From the NCBI GenBank assembly GCA_900549045.1, contig URNE01000123.1:1-6845 (forward strand): a stretch of DNA of 6,845 bases. The letters are read 5' to 3'. This document shows positions 1 through 6,139 of the stretch, in pieces (the stretch's first letter is position 1; every line of letters begins with the position of its first letter). Position numbers and translations under genes: made by a program. Origin of the DNA: an uncultured bacterium (GTDB taxonomy: Bacteria > Verrucomicrobiota > Lentisphaeria > Victivallales > UBA1829). Under the pieces are notes generated by a model. That model had not been told where the DNA came from, did not search any database, and was given only the letters and a program-made list of their open reading frames with translations.

Positions 1-35
1 ACTCAAACACAAAAAACGAAAGTTCAAACAACGCC

Positions 36-800
36 ATGAAAACAAAATCAACAGCACGCGACGTCTCCGATTCCAAAGGGATATTCCGCAGATTCACTCT
101 TGTGGAACTCCTCGTGGTAATTGCCGTCATAGCAATCCTGGCCGGGATGCTTCTGCCCGCGCTGAACAAGGCAAAGCTGAAGGCTCAGGCAATCTTGTGC
201 ACCTCCAATCTGAAACAGGTCGGACTCACCCTCGGGATGTATGCGGACGACAACAACGAATACTTCCCCGCACCCTATCCGCCGACAACCGAGTATCCTG
301 GCTATTACGAGTACGAGAACTGGGCAAAACTCGTGGTCGAGCTCGGATACTTCGGACGGAAAAATGACGTGAACATCGACGCTCCAGGCGCCATGAAAAT
401 TCTCCGTTGTCCGTCGCTGCCCGTCAATACGGCATTCAGCAATCATGTTTACGGAATGAACTGCCACCTGGCGACCGGCCTCGCCAACGCCCGCAAGTTC
501 CCCAGACGCAGCAAACTGGATTTCGCCGACTACTGGTATCTCCGCCGCAACAAACCCTCCGAAACCGTACTGGCGGGCGACAGCGTCAAATTAGAAAGCG
601 GAATTTTCCACCAGATGCCGCTTCTCACACTCGATGCGAGGCCGCACTTCCGGCACGACCGCAGATTCAACGGCGTCGCCATGGACGGCAGCGCAAAAAC
701 CGGCCTGACCTGGTCCGCCGCAACACTGGTCTACAACTTCACGAACGGATTCGTCGACACCATGGAAATGCCTTCCGTTTATAAACGCAACGAAAACTGA
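36..800 (+). CDS. Pseudopilin-like secreted protein with prepilin N-terminal motif and H-X9-DG motif
   Basis: A 254-residue protein of the type II pseudopilin-like class. Residues 1-19 form a basic leader. The mature part would begin at F20 with FTLVELLVVIA, placing Glu24 at the conserved +5 position. A hydrophobic helix follows to about residue 43. Downstream are the C-x2-N-L-K-Q motif (C55-Q61) and a Y-A-D-D-N motif (69-73) typical of these families. His207 is followed by exactly nine residues and then D217-G218, the H-X9-DG signature seen in many Lentisphaerota and Planctomycetota pseudopilin-like proteins (DUF1559-type). Residue -1 of the cleavage site is Arg19 rather than the classical Gly. 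The start at 36 is the only upstream Met able to include the leader, but its Shine-Dalgarno match is poor. It probably sits at the cell envelope and is exported by a prepilin peptidase/type II-like route. Its placement before two glycosidase genes suggests a role in glycan capture or surface display, which is inference. The exact function is unknown. Confidence 0.88.
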   Translation: MKTKSTARDVSDSKGIFRRFTLVELLVVIAVIAILAGMLLPALNKAKLKAQAILCTSNLKQVGLTLGMYADDNNEYFPAPYPPTTEYPGYYEYENWAKLVVELGYFGRKNDVNIDAPGAMKILRCPSLPVNTAFSNHVYGMNCHLATGLANARKFPRRSKLDFADYWYLRRNKPSETVLAGDSVKLESGIFHQMPLLTLDARPHFRHDRRFNGVAMDGSAKTGLTWSAATLVYNFTNGFVDTMEMPSVYKRNEN

Positions 801-804
801 GGAG
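799..804 (+). promoter_or_regulatory. Shine-Dalgarno site for the toroid glycosidase gene
   Basis: GAGGAG overlaps the TGA stop of the pseudopilin-like gene and lies 7 nt before the ATG at 812. It supports that start and suggests reinitiation by ribosomes ending on the first cistron. Confidence 0.75.
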
Positions 805-811
805 CGCAAGA

Positions 812-2533
812 ATGCCTGCTTCTGTAACACCCGACACTCTCTGTTCCCGCCGTTATGCACCGGCTGCGCTCGGAAACGGCTCTCTCTCCGTCACGCTCGG
901 ACCGGAGGGAGACCAGCGGCCGGCCGAATTCTGCGGCATGTCCCCGGAAATCGTCCGCGCAGGATTCCGCCTCGACAACCGCATCGGCGAACTTGTTTCA
1001 TTCGGCAGCTTCCGCTTCGGCGGCGGACTCGTCAAAACCTGGGAACAGGCTCTTGACCCGGAAAACGGAATCGAAACGAGCCGTATCGTCTATCATGACG
1101 GCTCCACGCTCGAAAGCGAATGTTTCTGCTGTTTCGACCGCGATATTCTCGCAATCCATATCCGCCGCGACACGGAAGAGGAATTCCATTTTGAATACGA
1201 ACTCTCCGGACGCCGCATGACACACGGATGGAACGGCAAAAGAGACATTCAATACATGATCGACACGATGGACGGTTCTTCGGGAGTGATCCGGCTTTTC
1301 GCCGATCAGCCGGCCTGGCTCCGCCGCAAAGGAAATGTCTATGCCATGAATGTCCACGCCCGGGAATTCTCCATTTTCCTCTGTTTCGACTGCGATGCGG
1401 AAGCGGATTACGAAACACTCCGGCAGGAGACCGTTGCACAGTGGAACGCATATCATGCGGAAATGCACCCGCTCCCGCTCGAAGGACGTCTCAAGGAACT
1501 CTACATGATGTGTCAGTATCACCTGCGCATTTCCTCGACCGGATGGGCAATCCCGACCGGACTTTACCGTTCGCACTGGAACGCACTTTATTTCGGCTTC
1601 GACAACTATTTCACCTTCATGGGACTCCTCTGTTCGGGTCATGCCGCGACCGCGGCAAAAATCCCGCGGTTTTTCGCATCGCTCCTTCCCGTGGCGCTCG
1701 GACGGCTCAACGCCGAATTTCACAGGACCGGAGCCGCGCGCTTCGCCTGGGAAACGGAAGAACACGGTCTCGAGTGCAGCCCTTCCGGATTCTGGCACGA
1801 CCATATTTTTCAGGCGGGGCATTACACTCTCATGTGCTGGGAACTCTTCCGCGCGACCGGAGACATGGAACTTCTGCGCGGGGAACTCTTCCCCGTCATG
1901 CGCGGCATGATGGAATGGATCCGCCAGTTCCGCCTGATCCGCGCGGAAGACGGTTCACTGAAAGCCGGAGCCTGCACCGATCTCGAACGGCTCGGGCCGG
2001 GACGTGTCAATCCGTTCATGACCTGCTGTTCGCTGATTGCAATGTTTGAAGCGGGCGCGGAGGCGGCGGAACTGCTCGGTGCAGATGCGGAGCTCGTTCC
2101 GCTCTGGAAAACGGCGGCCCGCGATCTGCGCAAAAACCTTCCGCGCGGAAACGGACGCTATCTCGCGGCGGAGGGCGTGGAAGACTTCTCCTTCGGGCTT
2201 CTCGCGGGGCTCTATCCTTACGGCATTCTGCGAGACGATCCGCTTCAGCTCGAAACGCTCCGGATTTTCGGCGCCGAACGCGAAAATTGCGGAAACATGT
2301 ATCATGTCGGACACGGCGTCTGTTCCTGGTATGTCTGCTGGGAGGCGCTCGCACGGATCCGGGCGGGCGAACGCGCCGCCGCGCGCAAACTCCTCGAGGA
2401 GCTTGCGGAAGAGACTTGCTGTTTCTCGGAAATGTTTGAAATCTACGAACGCGGAATCCGTCCCTGGTTCACCACGGCGGAAGGAATCTTCGTTCAGGCT
2501 GTCAACGAACTCTTCTCGGAGGAAAAACAATGA
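812..2533 (+). CDS. Cytoplasmic (alpha/alpha)6-toroid glycosidase-like protein, GH65-related six-hairpin superfamily
   Basis: A 573-residue protein without signal peptide or membrane segment, so probably cytoplasmic. Residues 1 to about 215 look like the N-terminal beta-sandwich of six-hairpin glycosidases (A-L-G-N-G-S-L near residue 19). The rest looks like the helical toroid: H255-W256-N257 with FGFDNYF, then F311-A312-W313-E314 with downstream G319 and E321. In GH65 enzymes an analogous pattern is (R)-F/Y-P-W-E-S. This is followed by W328-H329-D330-H331, T389-D390-L391-E392-R393 before N400-P401-F402-M403-T404, GHG (500-502), and a C-terminal PWFTTAEG (551-558). By alignment with the GH65 D-E-Y...N-N-A-Y-T-N segment, E392 is the best candidate catalytic acid; this is inferred by eye. 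It is shorter than usual GH65 or GH95 proteins (about 750 residues). It has 19 cysteines, including C104-F-C-C and the pairs at 405-406 and near 536. Hydrolase versus phosphorylase cannot be decided. It starts 11 nt after the previous gene and overlaps the next by 4 nt. Confidence 0.78.
   Translation: MPASVTPDTLCSRRYAPAALGNGSLSVTLGPEGDQRPAEFCGMSPEIVRAGFRLDNRIGELVSFGSFRFGGGLVKTWEQALDPENGIETSRIVYHDGSTLESECFCCFDRDILAIHIRRDTEEEFHFEYELSGRRMTHGWNGKRDIQYMIDTMDGSSGVIRLFADQPAWLRRKGNVYAMNVHAREFSIFLCFDCDAEADYETLRQETVAQWNAYHAEMHPLPLEGRLKELYMMCQYHLRISSTGWAIPTGLYRSHWNALYFGFDNYFTFMGLLCSGHAATAAKIPRFFASLLPVALGRLNAEFHRTGAARFAWETEEHGLECSPSGFWHDHIFQAGHYTLMCWELFRATGDMELLRGELFPVMRGMMEWIRQFRLIRAEDGSLKAGACTDLERLGPGRVNPFMTCCSLIAMFEAGAEAAELLGADAELVPLWKTAARDLRKNLPRGNGRYLAAEGVEDFSFGLLAGLYPYGILRDDPLQLETLRIFGAERENCGNMYHVGHGVCSWYVCWEALARIRAGERAAARKLLEELAEETCCFSEMFEIYERGIRPWFTTAEGIFVQAVNELFSEEKQ
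2518..2523 (+). promoter_or_regulatory. Shine-Dalgarno site for the GH-A hydrolase gene
   Basis: GGAGGA lies within the last codons of the toroid gene, 6 nt before the ATG at 2530. It fixes the start that gives the ATGA stop/start overlap and a proper signal peptide. Confidence 0.8.
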
Positions 2534-5532
2534 AAAGAATTCTTTCACTCGCCCTCGCTCTGCTGGGCGGCGCCCTCGCGGCGGAAAACCTGCTGCCGGA
2601 TGGGGATTTCCTGTTCGGAACCGCAAGCTATATGCTCGGCGACAACGGCAATTACGTCCCCGTTCCGCATCGCGTCGTTCCGTCCGGCGACGCTCACGGA
2701 AACATTCTTGAGATCTCCCCCGAATCCGGCAGAATCTCAGCCCTCTATCTCCCCGAAGTCCCGTTCCGGCGCGGCTGCGAGTATGAACTGAGCTTTTCTG
2801 CGAAAAGCAGGAAAAAAGCATTCAGCGTCACTGTTTCGGAATACAACAATTTTTCCGGGAACTGTGCAAGCTGGGGCATAAAATCCTTTCGCGTCACCCC
2901 GCAGTGGAAACGCCATGTCTACCGCTTCCGTCCGGATGCGCTCCCCCCCTGGAAAGTTCCCCGGTTCAAAGCGGATGAAAAGGAAACAATGGGCGGATTC
3001 CGCCTGCTCGTCCGCGAAAACTTTGCGGAGGGCGAAACGCTGAGTCTCTCCAATCTCTATCTCGGTCCCGTCGGCGGCGAAACGGTCAGACCGGAAGTTT
3101 CCGGCGCGTTTCAATACGGCGGCATACTGCGCCGTTTTGATCCGGGAACCTCTCTTGCTGTTCCGCTGGAACTGCTGAATCGCTCCGCAAGCGGCGTCAA
3201 TGCGGAAATCAAGTGGAATGTCAAAGACACGCTGAGCGGGAAAAGCGTTCTTTCCGGCTCGTTCAGGAAAGACCTTCCCCAAGGCAAAACCGTCGTTCCC
3301 CTGACCTTCACGATTCCGGAACGGAACATGACCGCCGTGCTGGAAGCGACGGTGAACGGAAGCGCTGTCCTCGCACCGTTCCGCTTTGCCTCCGTCCCCG
3401 CGGTGCGTACGCCGAAAAACGAGCTCCCGATAATGCTCGGCATTGACGGCTTTTTCTCCTCCCGTTCCCGGGATCTGCAGGAGACAGAAGTCGCATTTCT
3501 GGCGGACTGCGGCATTCAGATTGTCCGCGACCGTGAAATGAGCGGCTGGAAGCTGCTTCAGCCGAAAGACTCCGCCGTCAACGCCGAACCTCTGCGCAAG
3601 GTCCTGGAACTGATGGGGAAACATGGACTCGAACTCATGCCTGTCGTCGGGGGAATGCTCTGGACGAACCGCGGCTACCGTTCCGGCATTCCGACTTCCA
3701 GCAGCGTTCCGGACTGGATATGCGCTCAGTCCAAAGTCGTTCCGGGACCGATGGACGGATTCAATCAGCGCGGTTCCATGCCGATCCTCGTTCCCGAAAA
3801 GCTCTGGCGCGGCTATGTCCGCGACCTTGCGGAAATCGGCAAGGGGAAAATCCGCATTTACGAAATCATGAACGAACCGTTCTCTTTCTTCACGGCCGGA
3901 CAGTACCGGGAATATCTGAATTCCGCTCATGACGAATTGAAGAAAGCGGATCCCGCCTGCATCATTCTCGGGGCCTGTCTGACGGGCGACCTGAAGCGCA
4001 ATCTCGTCAAGGATATGGCTTCGTTCCTCGGTTCCGGAAAGCCCGCGTGTGACGCAATCAGTTTTCATCCGTACAACAGCCTCTATGAAGACAGCCGGGA
4101 TTCGGGCTCAGCAATGTTCACGGCATTCCGTGCTCAGCTTCGCGCCGCCGGATGCGCCGATATGCCGCTCTGGAACACAGAACTCTACTATCTCAATCCG
4201 AAATCCGAGGGCGGATCCGACGCCTTCTCAGGTCCCGTCTTCCATCCCGGCTGGCTCGCCCGCCGCTATCTGCTCGACACGGCGAACGGTGCGAAATCAT
4301 CCATTCTCCTGACTCCAGGACAGATGATCGACAACGCATTCAATCTGAACATGGCGCGCTGGAACACGTTCTTCAAACCGCTGTTCCTGCCAAACGGGAA
4401 CTACATCGTCACCGCCATCCTTTCAGACCTCCTGCGCGGGACCCGTTTCGACGGAATCCGCATGTATGAATCCGGAGAAACAATGTGTTATCGCTTCAGC
4501 GGCAGGGAAAAGGCGTTTGCCGCCCTCTTCTCCCTGAACGTCCGCGACGACGACACCCGCAAACTGGAACTTCCCGCTCCCGGAAACGGCGTCCGCTATC
4601 TCGATGTTTTCGGCAATCCGCTGGAAACGCGCACATTCGGCGCGACCGGGATTCCCGTCTACATCGTCGCCCGGAATTCCGCTCAAATCGAACGGATTCT
4701 CGACGCTGTGCGCATCACAGGCGTCAACCCGGTCCGCGCAACTGCCGGAAGAGTCTGCAAAGAAAACGGAACCTATGTCCTGCGCACCGCCATGCATTCC
4801 GGCATCGCGAAGACCGACTCCGAAGCGACGGTGAAGTTCGGCAGCGTCGTCCGCACGTTCCAGGTCCCCGCGAAAACAACTCTGTTCCGAATCGAATCTT
4901 CCGAACTTCCGGAGAAGGCGGAATTCACCGTCAACGGAATGCGCGTCCGCTATGCCGTCAGCGAAACTCTGAGTGTGCCGCTTCTGCCGTCCACGCCCGA
5001 AACGGCAAACGATTCCGCCTGGAAAGCAGCGAAAAAAGTGACTCTCGGAGAAAACCGGTCCGTTGAATTGGGCTGGCGTGCGAACACGCTTTTCCTGCGC
5101 GTCCGCACCGGCGACCGCACCCCTTTCCGCAAGGGCGTCCGCAAACTCTGGGAAGGCGACTCGGTGGAGCTCTTCTTCGACGCCGCGCCGTTCGCCAATA
5201 TGAACGACGTCCGCGGCCAGTCTCCCGAAACGGTCCAGCTGATCTTCGCACCCCCCGCGGGAAAATTCAAGGCGATTCCGGAAGGCGGAACCTCGATCCA
5301 CCGGAAAGCAATCCGCTGGAAATTTGAACAGGACGCGGACGGCTCCGTTTTCACCGCCGCGCTTCCGCTTTGGAAACTCTATGCGGATTCCGCAGCCCCC
5401 TTTGCGATCGACCTCAAAATCAACGACTTCGGAACCGACGGCAAGCGTCTGGCCGAAGTCTCCCTGAGCGGACGCACCGACAGTTACAAAAACCGTATGA
5501 ATTTCATAATCCTAACCTTGGAAAGGAACTGA
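2530..5532 (+). CDS. Secreted multidomain glycoside hydrolase, clan GH-A type, with N-terminal jelly-roll and C-terminal CBM9-like module
   Basis: A 1000-residue exported enzyme. Residues 1-18 are a signal peptide (MKR, hydrophobic core, A-L-A-A before E19). Residues about 19-190 resemble a CBM4/9-type jelly roll (E-N-L-L-P-D-G-D-F start, then Y-E-L-S-F and a W-K-R strand). About 195-295 is an Ig-like beta-sandwich. About 300-625 is a (beta/alpha)8 barrel: I331-V332-R333, the acid/base motif I-M-N448-E449-P450, H513-P514-Y515, and W548-N549-T550-E551 as the likely nucleophile. The two glutamates are 102 residues apart, as expected for clan GH-A retaining enzymes. It looks closest to GH39/GH5-like members, but the family is not certain. 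About 630-815 contains further beta-sandwich, beginning with the D-V-F-G-N-P strand common after such barrels. About 820-1000 is CBM9/DOMON-like, with L873-W-E-G-D-S-V-E-L-F-F-D884. It has only 10 cysteines, fitting export. It probably hydrolyses a plant or host polysaccharide outside the cytoplasm; the substrate is unknown. Confidence 0.85.
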   Translation: MKRILSLALALLGGALAAENLLPDGDFLFGTASYMLGDNGNYVPVPHRVVPSGDAHGNILEISPESGRISALYLPEVPFRRGCEYELSFSAKSRKKAFSVTVSEYNNFSGNCASWGIKSFRVTPQWKRHVYRFRPDALPPWKVPRFKADEKETMGGFRLLVRENFAEGETLSLSNLYLGPVGGETVRPEVSGAFQYGGILRRFDPGTSLAVPLELLNRSASGVNAEIKWNVKDTLSGKSVLSGSFRKDLPQGKTVVPLTFTIPERNMTAVLEATVNGSAVLAPFRFASVPAVRTPKNELPIMLGIDGFFSSRSRDLQETEVAFLADCGIQIVRDREMSGWKLLQPKDSAVNAEPLRKVLELMGKHGLELMPVVGGMLWTNRGYRSGIPTSSSVPDWICAQSKVVPGPMDGFNQRGSMPILVPEKLWRGYVRDLAEIGKGKIRIYEIMNEPFSFFTAGQYREYLNSAHDELKKADPACIILGACLTGDLKRNLVKDMASFLGSGKPACDAISFHPYNSLYEDSRDSGSAMFTAFRAQLRAAGCADMPLWNTELYYLNPKSEGGSDAFSGPVFHPGWLARRYLLDTANGAKSSILLTPGQMIDNAFNLNMARWNTFFKPLFLPNGNYIVTAILSDLLRGTRFDGIRMYESGETMCYRFSGREKAFAALFSLNVRDDDTRKLELPAPGNGVRYLDVFGNPLETRTFGATGIPVYIVARNSAQIERILDAVRITGVNPVRATAGRVCKENGTYVLRTAMHSGIAKTDSEATVKFGSVVRTFQVPAKTTLFRIESSELPEKAEFTVNGMRVRYAVSETLSVPLLPSTPETANDSAWKAAKKVTLGENRSVELGWRANTLFLRVRTGDRTPFRKGVRKLWEGDSVELFFDAAPFANMNDVRGQSPETVQLIFAPPAGKFKAIPEGGTSIHRKAIRWKFEQDADGSVFTAALPLWKLYADSAAPFAIDLKINDFGTDGKRLAEVSLSGRTDSYKNRMNFIILTLERN
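5522..5527 (+). promoter_or_regulatory. Shine-Dalgarno site for the small secreted protein gene
   Basis: AAAGGA lies in the last codons of the GH-A gene, 6 nt before the ATG at 5534. With stop and start separated by a single base, translation of the two genes is probably coupled. Confidence 0.7.
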
Positions 5533-5533
5533 A

Positions 5534-6139
5534 ATGAAACACATCGCAACACTCGCCGCACTCTGTGCCGCAATTGCCTGCTTTGCGCAGGAAACCACAA
5601 ACTTCTCTCTGTTTGTTCAGGGAAACGTCCCCTTCCGGGTTGAGACCGTCCCCGCGGAAGTGCAGGCGGGCGTCATGACCTGGCTGCCGAAGGAGAAGCA
5701 CGACCGCTCCTACTGTCTTTCTCTTCCGAAACGCAAGGAACTCGTCAAAGGCGAATGGCGTGCGGTGAGTTTCCGTGTCACCCCGGAAGCGGACGGCATG
5801 ATCTCGCTCAACGTGCGCGGCCCCTACAAACTCCGTAAAACCGATGCCGGCCAACGGCTCTGGACACAGATGTGGGTCGACTACCGCAAGTTTGAAGCGC
5901 CGGGGCTGAAGAACGGAATGCTCACCGAAGCGGACGAGAACGACCCATCCGTTCCCGCAGGCTGGAAATACTACACCAGCTACCGTCAGCCGGAAGCCGT
6001 CTGGGATTATGAAAACCATACTCTCTCAGCCTGGCACGAAGGCTCCGCCGTAACATCCATCCCCGTCGCCAAAGGCAAAACCATTACGGTCAAATTCGAG
6101 GTGCGCGGCGGAAAAATTGTTCCGCCGGCGGAAAACTGA
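5534..6139 (+). CDS. Small secreted protein of unknown function, predicted beta-rich
   Basis: A 201-residue protein that I do not recognise as a named family. Residues 1-18 look like a signal peptide (M-K-H, then an Ala/Leu-rich core, cleavage likely after C16-F-A18 before Q19-E20). A permissive lipobox reading A-I-A-C16 is possible but weak. The mature part alternates short hydrophobic strands with turns (for example A-V-S-F-R-V-T, I-S-L-N-V-R and, at the end, I-T-V-K-F-E-V-R), with no transmembrane segment after the signal. It is rich in aromatics in the W-K-Y-Y-T-S-Y region and near W-D-Y and A-W-H. This pattern fits a single beta-sandwich, possibly a carbohydrate-binding jelly roll, but that is inference from composition and context. 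It begins 1 nt after the GH-A hydrolase and is the last gene of the chain, so it likely acts with that enzyme outside the cytoplasm. Its TGA stop directly abuts the stop of the convergent regulator gene. Confidence 0.82.
   Translation: MKHIATLAALCAAIACFAQETTNFSLFVQGNVPFRVETVPAEVQAGVMTWLPKEKHDRSYCLSLPKRKELVKGEWRAVSFRVTPEADGMISLNVRGPYKLRKTDAGQRLWTQMWVDYRKFEAPGLKNGMLTEADENDPSVPAGWKYYTSYRQPEAVWDYENHTLSAWHEGSAVTSIPVAKGKTITVKFEVRGGKIVPPAEN
6106..6135. repeat. Overlapping inverted and direct repeats at the convergent gene ends
   Basis: CGGCGGAA (6106-6113) pairs with TTCCGCCG (6120-6127) to make an 8-bp GC-rich stem with a 6-nt loop. The second arm also belongs to a perfect 14-bp palindrome, TTCCGCCGGCGGAA (6120-6133). 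CGGCGGAAAA occurs as a direct repeat at 6106-6115 and 6126-6135. The two hairpins are mutually exclusive. All of this lies in the last codons of the small secreted protein gene. On the plus strand no T run follows. On the minus strand the palindrome is followed by CAATTTTT, so it could be a weak intrinsic terminator for the regulator gene. The structure is seen directly; any terminator role is inferred. Confidence 0.5.

Noticed and set aside
1..35. Promoter for the gene chain in the first 35 bases
   Set aside because: The stretch is A-rich but too short to hold a full promoter and shows no convincing -35/-10 pair or Shine-Dalgarno sequence.
998..1822. Minus-strand open frame of 274 codons and overlapping plus-strand frames such as 1228-2049 inside the toroid gene
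   Set aside because: They are alternative frames of the toroid gene with Arg/Ser/Pro-rich translations and no supporting ribosome site or domain.
1955..2821. Minus-strand open frame of 288 codons spanning the toroid and hydrolase gene junction
   Set aside because: Arg-rich, low-information translation, antisense to two well-supported genes. Judged a composition artefact.
2737..4068. Long minus-strand open frame of 443 codons opposite the GH-A hydrolase gene
   Set aside because: It lies wholly antisense to a gene with clear domains and catalytic motifs. Its translation shows no recognisable motif and it arises from the strong C/G third-position bias.
4423..5301. Minus-strand open frame of 292 codons opposite the C-terminal half of the hydrolase
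   Set aside because: Antisense to the CBM9-like and beta-sandwich region, with no domain signal. It is a shadow of codon bias.
5534..5590. Small secreted protein as a lipoprotein through A-I-A-C16
   Set aside because: The residue at -3 is Ala rather than Leu/Val/Ile, and a signal peptidase I site after A18 is equally good, so a lipoprotein call is not supported.
6120..6133. 14-bp perfect palindrome as an operator for the adjacent regulator
   Set aside because: It sits at the 3' ends of both convergent genes, inside coding sequence and far from any promoter seen, so an operator role is unlikely.
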